This document shows positions 55,366-63,840 of a stretch of 64,000 bases of DNA, piece by piece. Made by a program: the position numbers and the translations under genes. The DNA lies in NCBI RefSeq assembly GCF_042649125.1, contig NZ_JBHRYQ010000001.1:62001-126000 (forward strand), written 5' to 3'. Source of the stretch: Leadbetterella lacunae (GTDB lineage Bacteria > Bacteroidota > Bacteroidia > Cytophagales > Spirosomataceae). Under the pieces are notes generated by a model, which saw nothing but the letters and a program-made list of their open reading frames with translations, had not been told where the DNA came from and did not search any database. Positions within the stretch are counted from its first letter, which is position 1. Every line of letters starts with the position of its first letter.

Positions 55366-56739
55366 ATGAGAGAAACTGCCACTTTAATAGCCAAATACAA
55401 TACGCCGGGACCGCGATACACCAGTTATCCTACTGTGCCGCATTGGAACTTGCTTGACTTTAGTGCCGACAGATGGAAAACTTCAATTGCTGTTAAAGAA
55501 AACTCTTGGATAGCCGCAGACGGTGTCAGTGTGTATATTCATTTGCCATATTGTGAGAGTTTATGTACTTTTTGTGCGTGTCACAAAAGAATCACTAAAA
55601 ATCATTTGGTTGAGGAGTCTTATATAGACGCTTTGATATTAGAATGGGACATGTATGTGTCACTTTTAGGTTTTTTGCCAAGACTAAAAGAGATTCACTT
55701 GGGCGGTGGCACACCAAGTTTTTTTTCGGCAAAAAACCTAGGTCGCTTGATTGAGCATATTCAAAAAAACGCAATTGTAGATGCTGAACCTGCTTTTAGC
55801 TTCGAAGGTCACCCAAATAATACCTCAGAAGAGCATTTACAAACTTTGTATGACTTAGGTTTCAGGCGTGTAAGTTTTGGGGTGCAAGACTATGATCCGG
55901 TGGTTCAGAAAGCCATTCACCGTATTCAGCCGTTCGAAAACGTAGCTTATGTAACTGAAGCGGCCCGAAAGATAGGATATACATCTCTCAGTCACGATTT
56001 GGTTTTTGGTTTGCCTTTTCAGACTATTAATTCGATAGAAAATACGATTCAAAAAACATTGGAATTAAAACCGGAGCGTATCGCTTTCTACTCGTACGCA
56101 CACGTGCCTTGGATAAAAGGAACCGGTCAGCGAGGGTTCGACGAGAATGATTTACCTTCAGGAAACGAAAAAAGAGCTTTATATGAGCGTGGCTTAGAAC
56201 TGTTTCAGTTAGGTGGATATGAAGAAGTAGGTATGGATCACTTTGCTTTGCCCAATGACGAGCTCTTTGAAGCCAAGCAAAACAAAACCCTGCATCGTAA
56301 TTTTATGGGCTACACTACCCAAAGCACCAAGGCCATGATAGGTTTGGGGGCGTCGTCTATTAGTGACGTTTGGGGTGCATTTGGTCAAAATATCAAAGAT
56401 GTGGAAGCGTATAAAAATGCGATTTTTTCTGGTGAACTACCCATAGAAAAAGGACACATATTGTCAGAAAAGGATTTGTTTATCCGTAAACAGATTTTGA
56501 ATATCATGTGCAATATGGAAACCACTTGGTCGCTTAAAGAAATTTTGAATGTGGACCAAGAAAAACTTTTTTCTAAACTGCAAGATTTTCAAGATGATGG
56601 TCTTTTAACTTTTGATGTAAACGGTTTACAAGTTTTGGAAACAGGTAGGCCATTTTTGAGAAATATTTGTATGGCTTTTGATCAATATTTATTAGAAGAA
56701 GGGGCTTCAAAAGGAAGGTTGTTTTCCCAGACAATTTGA
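55366..56739 (+). CDS. hemN: oxygen-independent coproporphyrinogen III oxidase
   Basis: Radical SAM enzyme converting coproporphyrinogen III to protoporphyrinogen IX without oxygen. Started at 55366 it is 457 residues, the normal HemN length, beginning RETATLIAKYNTPGPRYTSYP. The [4Fe-4S]/SAM motif is C63-x3-C67-x2-C70 (YCESLCTFCACHK), with the extra Cys72 typical of HemN. Further blocks are EIHLGGGTPSFF, FRRVSFGVQDYDP, YSYAHVPWIKGTGQRGF and YEEVGMDHFALP. It would support heme synthesis at low oxygen, consistent with a pentaheme cytochrome elsewhere in the window. Confidence 0.95.
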   Translation: MRETATLIAKYNTPGPRYTSYPTVPHWNLLDFSADRWKTSIAVKENSWIAADGVSVYIHLPYCESLCTFCACHKRITKNHLVEESYIDALILEWDMYVSLLGFLPRLKEIHLGGGTPSFFSAKNLGRLIEHIQKNAIVDAEPAFSFEGHPNNTSEEHLQTLYDLGFRRVSFGVQDYDPVVQKAIHRIQPFENVAYVTEAARKIGYTSLSHDLVFGLPFQTINSIENTIQKTLELKPERIAFYSYAHVPWIKGTGQRGFDENDLPSGNEKRALYERGLELFQLGGYEEVGMDHFALPNDELFEAKQNKTLHRNFMGYTTQSTKAMIGLGASSISDVWGAFGQNIKDVEAYKNAIFSGELPIEKGHILSEKDLFIRKQILNIMCNMETTWSLKEILNVDQEKLFSKLQDFQDDGLLTFDVNGLQVLETGRPFLRNICMAFDQYLLEEGASKGRLFSQTI

Positions 56740-56740
56740 T

Positions 56741-57055
56741 TTATAGATACTTTAAAAAACTCCAGAAGCCTCTATTTTTTAGGTAGTTAAAGTCTTTTTC
56801 GTTTTTGTAAGCTTCTTTCTCAAAAGAAATAGAAAGGTACGCTGCATTGAAGTTTCGTAATGCAATAAAACGCACGGCCCATTCAAGTATATACCAAATA
56901 TAAAAAGGAATAACCAACATTTCTACCTGCTGCCTGAGGTGAATCTTTTCGTGGTTAATTATGGTTTTACCCGGCATTTTGGTTTTTACGATAATAAAAG
57001 GCCAAATGGCGATGCCGGTGATTTTGGGTAGCTTTATTCCTTTTATTATAAACAC
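56741..57055 (-). CDS. small HExxH-motif protein, unknown function
   Basis: Protein of 104 residues that starts with GTG at 57055. It contains INHEKIHLRQQ near residues 33-43, giving an HExxH pattern (His-Glu-Lys-Ile-His), then a hydrophobic segment VIPFYIWYILEWAVRFIAL and an acidic/aromatic C-terminal part with FEKEAYKNEKDFNYL. A Glu in that part could serve as a third zinc ligand. I recognise the pattern from other short Bacteroidota proteins but know no function. It converges on hemN with one base between the stop codons and follows the Ig-like protein gene on the same strand. Confidence 0.7.
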   Translation of the reverse strand: MFIIKGIKLPKITGIAIWPFIIVKTKMPGKTIINHEKIHLRQQVEMLVIPFYIWYILEWAVRFIALRNFNAAYLSISFEKEAYKNEKDFNYLKNRGFWSFLKYL

Positions 57056-57109
57056 GCGTGCTTTTTTTTCTTCAAATTTAATAAAAAAGAAATAATAACT
57101 GAAAGTACG

Positions 57110-57736
57110 TTACGGTTGTGGGGTAAATTCGAATGTTCGCTCGCAGGTTTTATTTGAAACCGAAAGCAAAACTTTTGAATTCGCTTCTTTTTTGACGGTC
57201 ATAGTCTCACTCCGTCCGATAATTTCTTCGAGGCTATTTTTCCATTTAATAATCAAATCGGGCTCTTCGTTGGTGTCAGTGGTTATTTTTAAAAACTTTG
57301 AAGACTCAAACATGGTGCATTTTACATTCGGTTTGGCGTGGATATTCAGTTCCACAAAACCTCCAATGGTTTGGTTTGGTCGTTTTATTTGTAAATAATA
57401 TTTTCCTGCATTTTCCTCTTGCACATTTTCTAAAACCACCCGAGGCAAATTAGACCTAAAGCCATCTGGCCCTTCCCAAAAATATAGGGCACTCTCAAAA
57501 ATCAAGGGTGATTCTAAGTACACGCGAGCACCTTCACATACCTCCAGTTTCTCATTTAGGGGTGTGTCTGGACTTATTTGGTATTCCACGGTTTTGTTTT
57601 GTTCAAAAGAAAAATAAAACGCCCGCGAAGTATCTGCTTCGCATGCGGGCGTTTCTAAAATCCTTCCGAAACAGTAGGAGGTAGTTAAAACAAATAAAAA
57701 CGTTCTACTGATTTCTTTCAGGTAAATTTTTAGCAT
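57110..57736 (-). CDS. secreted Ig-like-fold protein, unknown function
   Basis: Protein of 208 residues with an N-terminal hydrophobic signal (TFLFVLTTSYCFG). The segment LEVCEGARVYLESP ... ALYFWEGPDGF ... LENVQEENAGKYYLQI has the beta-strand rhythm and Gly-Lys-Tyr-Tyr end of an Ig domain, and a second, shorter beta domain follows with a Cys pair (PNVKCTMF and KTCERTFEF). No gliding-type C terminus or lipobox is visible. It may be a periplasmic or surface binding protein. Upstream of the HExxH protein on the same strand with a 54-base gap. Confidence 0.65.
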   Translation of the reverse strand: MLKIYLKEISRTFLFVLTTSYCFGRILETPACEADTSRAFYFSFEQNKTVEYQISPDTPLNEKLEVCEGARVYLESPLIFESALYFWEGPDGFRSNLPRVVLENVQEENAGKYYLQIKRPNQTIGGFVELNIHAKPNVKCTMFESSKFLKITTDTNEEPDLIIKWKNSLEEIIGRSETMTVKKEANSKVLLSVSNKTCERTFEFTPQP

Positions 57737-57981
57737 AGATTCACTTTAAGCATCTAATTGATTCGAAATTGAATATTTTAGCTCAAATATTAAGCCATTG
57801 AGCGGTGCCAAAAGGAGTGATTAAAAATGAAATTTTATTTTTTTGTGGAAAAATATAAGCAATGCCTTCCGAAGCTGATTTTAAGGGCCTTTTATCACAT
57901 TTGTCTTTCATATGAAAATGCCTTTGCCTAATTTTCAAACTGTATTCAAAATATGTTGCACGAAATTTGTAATAAGCCGCT

Positions 57982-58602
57982 ATGCTCGAAATAAAGGATT
58001 TTTCTAAATCGTATAAGTCTCAAAAAGTATTACAAATATCTGATCTTCAAATTCCTGCAGGCATTTACTGGTTTGTAGGAGCAAACGGCTCCGGTAAATC
58101 CACTTTTTTTAGGTCTGTGGCGGGTATGTTGCCTTTTGAAGGTCATCTGAAATTTGAAGGTATCGATTCTTCTTCAAATACTTATCGATTCAAAATCAAC
58201 TATTCGGAGGCCGAACCGCAGTATCCAGACTTTTTGAGTGGACAAGAGATTTTAGCATATATAGCGGAAGTAAAAAAAGCTAAAAGTGGGCAATTACAAA
58301 AGCTCGTGGATCAATTTGGTGTTGGAGGTTTTTGGAAACAAAATATCGGGACTTATTCCAGCGGAATGCTCAAAAAAATCGCTTTGATTTCAGGTTTCCT
58401 TGGCGATCCTTCACTCATTATTCTGGATGAACCTTTTATCTTGATTGACCACGCTACGGTAGATTTATTGTATACCCTCATAGTAGAATATGCCGCTCAA
58501 GGCAAAAGTTTCTTTCTTTCCTCACATCAAGACTTAGCACCCGAAATGCTTACTATAGATGGGGTTTTTAAAGTAGTCAATAATACCGTCACCAAGTTAT
58601 GA
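57982..58602 (+). CDS. ABC transporter ATP-binding protein
   Basis: ATPase subunit of 206 residues. Walker A is GANGSGKST (residues 33-41), the signature is YSSGMLKKIAL near residue 125, Walker B is LIILDEPF near residue 150, and the switch His is in SSHQD. It is short for an ABC ATPase, lacking a C-terminal extension. Its stop overlaps the start of the adjacent membrane protein (ATGA at 58599-58602), so the two form a two-gene exporter-like unit. The substrate is unknown. The 245-base gap before it is AT-rich and contains no recognised gene. Confidence 0.93.
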   Translation: MLEIKDFSKSYKSQKVLQISDLQIPAGIYWFVGANGSGKSTFFRSVAGMLPFEGHLKFEGIDSSSNTYRFKINYSEAEPQYPDFLSGQEILAYIAEVKKAKSGQLQKLVDQFGVGGFWKQNIGTYSSGMLKKIALISGFLGDPSLIILDEPFILIDHATVDLLYTLIVEYAAQGKSFFLSSHQDLAPEMLTIDGVFKVVNNTVTKL

Positions 58603-59690
58603 GAGCTACAAGACTTGTTTTTTTTAAATGTTTAGTACTTGAATATTATAAGCAAAACGCCCTATTCTTACTTGGGGTATTCTTATTGTGTTTCGGTTTT
58701 TTAAAAAGCAGCGAGCACATTGCCATCATACAGAGTGCATTGAGTTCCTATTATTTGCTGGGAGTCGTATTTGTTTTGTGGTTGTTTTATGCCTTAAAAG
58801 TAACCTTGTTTGTTACGCAGTCACTCAGTTTGCCGTATATGTCGTTTTTGAGTTTGGTCAAAATGCTGCCAAAGCCTCAACGTTTTTTGCTTTGGGCGGG
58901 TGTTCAGTTCTTAAACCTACAGCTTACTTTTTTATATGCCATTTTTATGGTTGCAGTTGCACTTCCTCAAGGCAAAGTGATTTCCGTAATTTTAATATTG
59001 GGCGTCCATCTATTTTTTGTGATCATAGGCGTGTTGTTTTTTGAAAATAAACTGAAGCAAAAAGTAAGTATACTTGATAAACTCATTCCTGACTTTAAGT
59101 TATTTAAATTTCCAATACCGCAGTTTTTATTTTATTTCAAATACCTTTTCGTTCGGCAAACTGCTCTCGTTTTGATTTCCAAAATTGGAGGGGTTTTGAT
59201 CGTTTCGTTTTTCTGTTGGCTTTTCCCTACAGATGATTACGACTGGCGATTGTTTGGTTTTTGTGGAGTTTTTCTTGGAGTGGCTACTTATAATTTTTCA
59301 CAGCAATGGCTTTTTTATCAAAGACAATATTTGCTTTTTGACCGAAATATGCCAGTTTCGTTAATTAAAAGATATGGAAGACTCGTGCTTACTTTTTTAC
59401 TAATCCTCGTGCCAGAGGTTTTGGCTTTGGCTGTTAAGCTGCCCGAAACGCTTTCTTACCTATTTATCGCGGAGTTTTTGTTTTTTGTAATTAGCTTTTC
59501 TTTGGCTATACATTTGATGTTTTATTTATTCCCTGATTATGATCAAGAACAGTCACTCAAAGCCTTGTTTTGGTTTGCATTAGCTATTGTGTTTTTGATT
59601 TTGTTTAAAATGCCTTTATATTTTCTCAGTTCGGTTTTGATTCTGGGTTCTTGGTTTTTGTACAAAAAAAAGTATTACAATTTTGAATAA
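58599..59690 (+). CDS. ABC transporter membrane subunit
   Basis: Polytopic membrane protein of 363 residues with about ten hydrophobic segments, including FLLGVFLLCFGFL, YYLLGVVFVLWLFYAL, VISVILILGVHLFFVIIGVLF and ALFWFALAIVFLILF. No ABC2 signature is recognisable, but the four-base overlap with the ATPase gene makes it the transporter partner. It ends just before a terminator that serves the convergent gene. Confidence 0.8.
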   Translation: MRATRLVFFKCLVLEYYKQNALFLLGVFLLCFGFLKSSEHIAIIQSALSSYYLLGVVFVLWLFYALKVTLFVTQSLSLPYMSFLSLVKMLPKPQRFLLWAGVQFLNLQLTFLYAIFMVAVALPQGKVISVILILGVHLFFVIIGVLFFENKLKQKVSILDKLIPDFKLFKFPIPQFLFYFKYLFVRQTALVLISKIGGVLIVSFFCWLFPTDDYDWRLFGFCGVFLGVATYNFSQQWLFYQRQYLLFDRNMPVSLIKRYGRLVLTFLLILVPEVLALAVKLPETLSYLFIAEFLFFVISFSLAIHLMFYLFPDYDQEQSLKALFWFALAIVFLILFKMPLYFLSSVLILGSWFLYKKKYYNFE

Positions 59691-59715
59691 AAAAAAAGCC
59701 ACTTTTTAGGTGGCT
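59688..59715 (-). terminator. terminator of the outer-membrane barrel gene
   Basis: On the minus strand AGCCAC and GTGGCT pair around a short A-rich loop and run into a stretch of T (the A run at 59688-59697). It lies 29 bases after the stop of the minus-strand barrel gene and just beyond the stop of the convergent ABC membrane gene. Confidence 0.85.
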
Positions 59716-59743
59716 CCAATTGTATTAGATATTTGTTTTTTTT

Positions 59744-60367
59744 TTACAGAATTTTATGTCCTAAAGTCAGCTGCCAACCTTTTTGAGTTTGGTTAAATCT
59801 TGTGTCAGCACCAAATTGAGATTCAGAAAGGTCGCCTAAGCTTCCGATGTTTCTTAAGTCAAGATCAAAACCTAAAAGTTTTACGCCTACACCTACCTGA
59901 TAACCATAAGTGGCTTTTGCAAACGCCTCGTTTACATTGCTACCTATTTTTTTGAGTTCGCTTACAAATTCTCCGTCTTCACTTAGTTTTATTGTGGCCA
60001 TTGGTCCGCCTTGAATTCTAATTCGATTAAAAAGTTTAAATCCCACCAAAACAGGGATGTCAATATTGTTTGTTTTGATGTCAATCAAAACTGGCGAACC
60101 ACCCCCAGTTGGTACAAATTCTACTTTGCCTCCTTTGGTAGAGAATAAAACTTCTGGTTGAAGGAAAAAATTGTTACCAATTCTACTGTAAAGACCAAAA
60201 GCATAACCAGTTTGGGTTTCTTTGCTTTCTTTGATGTTGTTTCCAAATGATCCGGCGTTAGTCACCAAGTTTGAAAAATTAAGGCCACCTTTTACTCCCA
60301 ATGTAAACTGACCGTACGAAACTTGGCTGATAATGCACGCTACAATCAATAATCCGACTTTTTTCAT
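59744..60367 (-). CDS. outer-membrane beta-barrel protein (PorT-like family)
   Basis: Protein of 207 residues with a signal peptide (GLLIVACIISQVSYGQ) and an eight-strand barrel pattern typical of the OMP_b-brl_2/PorT-like family: FTLGVKGGLNFSNLV at the start, GYAFGLYSRIGNNFFLQPEVLFS, VGFKLFNRIRIQGGPMA and GYQVGVGVKLLGFDLDLR. The C terminus is QLTLGHKIL. Proteins of this type are common in gliding Bacteroidota; the role of this one is unknown. Divergent from radA across an 80-base gap. Confidence 0.88.
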   Translation of the reverse strand: MKKVGLLIVACIISQVSYGQFTLGVKGGLNFSNLVTNAGSFGNNIKESKETQTGYAFGLYSRIGNNFFLQPEVLFSTKGGKVEFVPTGGGSPVLIDIKTNNIDIPVLVGFKLFNRIRIQGGPMATIKLSEDGEFVSELKKIGSNVNEAFAKATYGYQVGVGVKLLGFDLDLRNIGSLGDLSESQFGADTRFNQTQKGWQLTLGHKIL

Positions 60368-60447
60368 ATAATTTTAATTGATTTTAAATTCGTATTCTTA
60401 AACGTATATTGCGAAATATTAGTACAATATTAACGAGACTTTAACAA

Positions 60448-61827
60448 ATGGCTAAGCTAAAATCAGCTTATTTCTGTCAAAACTGCGGTTATAATTCACC
60501 AAAATGGTTGGGTCGCTGCCCTTCATGTAGCGAATGGAACACCCTCGTAGAGGAAGTTATAGCAAAAGACGAACCAGAAAAAGGGAATTGGAGATTTTCT
60601 ACCTCCGGAGGGCCTCGACCTACCTCAAAGCCAAAGCTGATCTCTGAAATAGATAAAACCGAAAAGTACAGGATAATCACCGAGGATCATGAGTTAAATC
60701 GGGTTTTGGGTGGTGGTTTGGTGCCGGGTTCATTGACGCTTATTGGCGGTGAGCCGGGCATAGGCAAGTCCACGCTTATGCTGCAGATTGCCCTCAGTCT
60801 GAAAGATTACATTGTGTTATATGTATCGGGCGAAGAAAGTGAGCAACAAATAAAAATGCGGGCAGAACGAATTCCGTTTGAAAATCCAAGGTGTTACGTA
60901 CTTACAGAAACCGCTACGGATCAGATTTTTAAACAAATAGAGCTCATTGAGCCTGACATTGTGGTGATTGACTCTATTCAAACTTTGGTGTCTCCGCTGA
61001 TAGAGAGTGGGGCAGGGAGTGTTTCGCAGGTGAAAGAATGTGCCGCCGAAATAATGCGTTTTGCCAAAGAGTCTGATGTGCCTGTAGTAATGATTGGCCA
61101 TATAACAAAAGACGGTAGCCTTGCTGGACCTAAAGTACTCGAGCATATGGTAGACACGGTGCTGCAGTTTGAGGGCGATCAGTTTATGACGTATCGGATT
61201 CTTAGAACAACCAAAAATCGATTCGGTAATGCCTCTGAACTGGGTATATATGAAATGCTCAGCAATGGTTTACGGCAAGTGAGTAATCCGTCAGAGATAT
61301 TGATTTCGGAGCGAAATGTGCACCTCAGCGGTATTGCGATTGCGGCCATGATAGAAGGCAATAGACCTTTGCAAATTGAGATTCAATCATTGGTGAGTAC
61401 GGCAAATTATGGTACACCACAAAGAAGTAGTAACGGTTTTGACCCACGAAGGTTACAAATGCTTTTGGCTGTACTAGAAAAACGCGGAGGTTTTAGACTT
61501 GGAACTCAAGATGTTTTTTTAAATGTGGCAGGTGGCCTTAAAGTAGAGGATCCGGCGATTGACCTAGCGGTTTGTGTGTCTGTGGCTTCATCTTATGAAG
61601 ACTTGCCAGTCAATAAAGCGTACTGTTTTTGTGCTGAATGTGGTCTTGGAGGTGAAATAAGAGCTGTAAATAGGATAGAAGCCCGAATTTCGGAAGCGGC
61701 TAAACTTGGTTTCGAGAAAATTTTCATCGCCAAAAATAATTTAAAAGGCATTAATCCTAAAGATTTCAAAATTGAAATAGTAGCTCTCAATAAACTAGAG
61801 GAGGTATTTTCTGAGCTTTTTGGATAA
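60448..61827 (+). CDS. radA: DNA repair protein RadA
   Basis: RecA-like branch-migration ATPase that helps process recombination intermediates. It is 459 residues. The N-terminal zinc finger has Cys10, Cys13, Cys24 and Cys27 (YFCQNCGYNSPKWLGRCPSC). Walker A is GEPGIGKST (101-109), the RadA-specific KNRFG motif is at 256-260, and the C-terminal Lon-like domain contains GLGGEIRAVNRIEARI. It is followed after 33 bases by an Lrp-type regulator on the same strand. Confidence 0.98.
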   Translation: MAKLKSAYFCQNCGYNSPKWLGRCPSCSEWNTLVEEVIAKDEPEKGNWRFSTSGGPRPTSKPKLISEIDKTEKYRIITEDHELNRVLGGGLVPGSLTLIGGEPGIGKSTLMLQIALSLKDYIVLYVSGEESEQQIKMRAERIPFENPRCYVLTETATDQIFKQIELIEPDIVVIDSIQTLVSPLIESGAGSVSQVKECAAEIMRFAKESDVPVVMIGHITKDGSLAGPKVLEHMVDTVLQFEGDQFMTYRILRTTKNRFGNASELGIYEMLSNGLRQVSNPSEILISERNVHLSGIAIAAMIEGNRPLQIEIQSLVSTANYGTPQRSSNGFDPRRLQMLLAVLEKRGGFRLGTQDVFLNVAGGLKVEDPAIDLAVCVSVASSYEDLPVNKAYCFCAECGLGGEIRAVNRIEARISEAAKLGFEKIFIAKNNLKGINPKDFKIEIVALNKLEEVFSELFG

Positions 61828-61860
61828 AATAAAAATTTACAGTTTTTTTCGAGAAAAGAT

Positions 61861-62325
61861 ATGGTTGGTTTAGATGATATAGATAAGAAAATATTAAAGG
61901 CTTTTCAGAAAAATAGCAGAACTACTACCAAAGAGTTATCGGTAGACTTGAAGCTGTCTTCGACGCCCATTTACGAGCGAATTAAAAGGCTGGAGCGAGA
62001 AGGTTATATCAAAGACTACGTAGCCCTTTTAGACAGAGACAAAATAGGAAAGCCCATGCTGGCGTATTGCAATGTTTTGTTAAAAGAACATGCAAAGCCG
62101 TTTTTGGAGAAATTCGAAAAAGATGTAGTGAAATTTTCGGAAGTGGTAGAGTGTTATTATATCGCCGGAAGTTATGATTATCTGCTTCGTGTAGTGGTGA
62201 AGGATATTGCCGAATATCAAAATTTTTTAGTAAACAAATTGGCCGCTTTAGACAATATCCAAAATGCCCAATCTATGTTTGTAATGACAGAAGTGAAATG
62301 GTCAACCAGCTTGCCGATAGATTAA
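61861..62325 (+). CDS. Lrp/AsnC family transcriptional regulator
   Basis: Regulator of 154 residues: winged HTH at the N terminus (DKKILKAFQKNSRTTTKELS, LSSTPIYERIKRLEREGYI) and a RAM domain (VVECYYIAGSYDYLLRVVV). It resembles the Lrp-type protein encoded next to ald but is clearly a different gene. It sits 33 bases downstream of radA, possibly co-transcribed. The target is unknown. Confidence 0.93.
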   Translation: MVGLDDIDKKILKAFQKNSRTTTKELSVDLKLSSTPIYERIKRLEREGYIKDYVALLDRDKIGKPMLAYCNVLLKEHAKPFLEKFEKDVVKFSEVVECYYIAGSYDYLLRVVVKDIAEYQNFLVNKLAALDNIQNAQSMFVMTEVKWSTSLPID

Positions 62326-62430
62326 TATTCGAATTTTAAACATTTTCTTGTCCTTTTAGTTTAGGTTTCCAGTACATAATCCCAAATAAATTGGAAAAAG
62401 CTGAAAAAAAAATAATAAATAATAAAAAAT

Positions 62431-62466
62431 CAAATCCTGATTTTTACTTTAATAATCAGGGTTTTA
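62431..62466. terminator. hairpin terminator after Lrp-type gene
   Basis: CAAATCCTGATT pairs with AATCAGGGTTTT over about 11 bp (one T-G pair). The T run on the plus strand is short, while the A run before the stem would give a good T run on the minus strand. It most likely ends the radA-lrp unit. The rest of the 327-base gap up to 62652 contains the rpmB promoter and leader. Confidence 0.6.
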
Positions 62467-62562
62467 TGGTCTTTACAAGGGAATATCACCTCAAGAGAGG
62501 GTATTGTTGCAAAAATAAATGTCTAAACTGCCCATTTGATTCCGAAAATATCAAATAGTATT

Positions 62563-62592
62563 TTGGTATTAAATAAATAATTCAGATATTTG
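62563..62592 (+). promoter_or_regulatory. promoter of rpmB
   Basis: TTTG (62563-62566), an 18-base spacer and GATATTTG (62585-62592, one base off TAnnTTTG) give a well-spaced Bacteroidota promoter. The leader would be about 55 bases. It contains a short hairpin TCGTTT/AAACGA at 62610-62626. Confidence 0.6.
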
Positions 62593-62652
62593 CAGCCCAA
62601 TTAGGTGAGTCGTTTCGTGAAAACGAATTTTAAAACATAACAGATAACAATC

Positions 62653-62892
62653 ATGTCAAAGGTTTGTCAAATTAGCGGTAAGAGAACAAGAACAGGTAAC
62701 AACGTATCGCATGCTAATAATAAAGTGAAGCGTAAATTTTACCCGAACATCAAGACTAAGAAATTTTTCTTAGAATCTGAAGGTGTATGGGTAGAGCTAA
62801 AAGTGGCTACTAGTACTATCAGAACTATCAACAAAAAAGGATTAGAAGCTACTATCCTTGATGCTGCTCGTAAAGGTACATTGTCTCTATAA
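62653..62892 (+). CDS. rpmB: 50S ribosomal protein L28
   Basis: Structural protein of the large ribosomal subunit, 79 residues and complete. The start SKVCQISGKRTRTGNNVSHANN and the segment RKFYPNIKTKKFF are typical. It is a single-gene unit with its own promoter and a strong terminator 22 bases after the stop. L33 (rpmG), a frequent neighbour in the phylum, is not encoded directly after it. Confidence 0.97.
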   Translation: MSKVCQISGKRTRTGNNVSHANNKVKRKFYPNIKTKKFFLESEGVWVELKVATSTIRTINKKGLEATILDAARKGTLSL

Positions 62893-62914
62893 AAATCATT
62901 ATTTTTAATAAATT

Positions 62915-62960
62915 GGATTGAATTCTAGGCTATCTTAGCTTAAAATTCAATCCTTTTTTA
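62915..62960 (+). terminator. rho-independent terminator after rpmB
   Basis: GGATTGAATT (62915-62924) pairs perfectly over 10 bp with AATTCAATCC (62944-62953), followed by TTTTTTATTTTT. It lies just before the start of the nucleoside phosphorylase gene at 62966, so that gene either reads through it or has a promoter inside this region. Confidence 0.88.
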
Positions 62961-62965
62961 TTTTT

Positions 62966-63778
62966 ATGCTAGATCAAATTAAAGAAACATACGATTTCCT
63001 TAGAAATCAAATTGGTGATTTTCAGCCAGCCGTAGGTATAGTACTAGGCACAGGCCTTGGAAAGTTAGTAGACGATATTGAAATCCAATATGAGGTTTCG
63101 TATGAAGATATTCCAAATTTTGTAAAACCAACCGTCGAGTTTCACTCAGGTAGGCTGCTTTTTGGTATTCTAGGAGACAAGAAAGTAGTGTGTATGCAAG
63201 GTCGTTTTCATTTTTATGAAGGCTACACCATGAAGGAAATAACTTTTCCTGTCAGAGTAATGAAACAGTTGGGCATAGAAACCCTCGTGATATCAAATGC
63301 CGCAGGAGGTTTAAATCCTGAGTTCAATGTAAGTGACATCATGATTATCGAAGATCATATTTCTTTATTATTGCCTTCAAATCCGCTTTTGGGTGAAAAC
63401 ATAATGGGGGATAGATTTCCGGATATGAGCGAGCCTTATACAAAAGGAATGATTACAAGGGCTTTTGAAATAGCGAAAGAGCATAATCTGAAAGGAATAG
63501 TAAAAGGTACATACGTAAGTGTGACAGGGCCGCAGCTAGAAACCAAGGCCGAATACAAGATGCTACGTAACTTTGGAGCAGACGCCGTAGGAATGAGCAC
63601 GGTGCCTGAAGTGATAGTGGCCAGACAAATGAATATTCCAGTATTTGGTATTTCGGTTATTACTGACTTGTGTGATCCCGAAAATCTTGAAGTGGCAGAT
63701 ATAAACAAAATAATAGCAGCTGCCGGAAAAGCAGAACCTACCATGACGTTTTTGATTAAAGAAATAGTGAAAGGCTAA
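62966..63778 (+). CDS. purine nucleoside phosphorylase (trimeric class I)
   Basis: Cytoplasmic salvage enzyme that cleaves purine nucleosides with phosphate. It is 270 residues. Signatures: GIVLGTGLGKLVDDI with phosphate-loop residues, MQGRFHFYEGYTMKEITFP, LVISNAAGGLNPEF, and GPQLETKAEYKMLRNFGADAVGMSTVPEV with the catalytic/base-binding Glu. The base-specificity segment reads SVITDLCD, with Asp where mammalian enzymes have Asn (N243). It follows the rpmB terminator by a few bases. Confidence 0.94.
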   Translation: MLDQIKETYDFLRNQIGDFQPAVGIVLGTGLGKLVDDIEIQYEVSYEDIPNFVKPTVEFHSGRLLFGILGDKKVVCMQGRFHFYEGYTMKEITFPVRVMKQLGIETLVISNAAGGLNPEFNVSDIMIIEDHISLLLPSNPLLGENIMGDRFPDMSEPYTKGMITRAFEIAKEHNLKGIVKGTYVSVTGPQLETKAEYKMLRNFGADAVGMSTVPEVIVARQMNIPVFGISVITDLCDPENLEVADINKIIAAAGKAEPTMTFLIKEIVKG

Positions 63779-63805
63779 ATTCTTAGAAAATATTATCTTT
63801 CAATA

Positions 63806-63840
63806 AAAAGCATTTAAGTATTCTTAAGTGCTTTTATTTT
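63806..63840. terminator. terminator between nucleoside phosphorylase and partial minus-strand gene
   Basis: AAAAGCATTTAAG pairs with CTTAAGTGCTTTT (one T-G pair) around TATT, then TATTTTG. It ends the plus-strand gene, and the stop of the convergent minus-strand gene is inside the stem. Confidence 0.82.
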
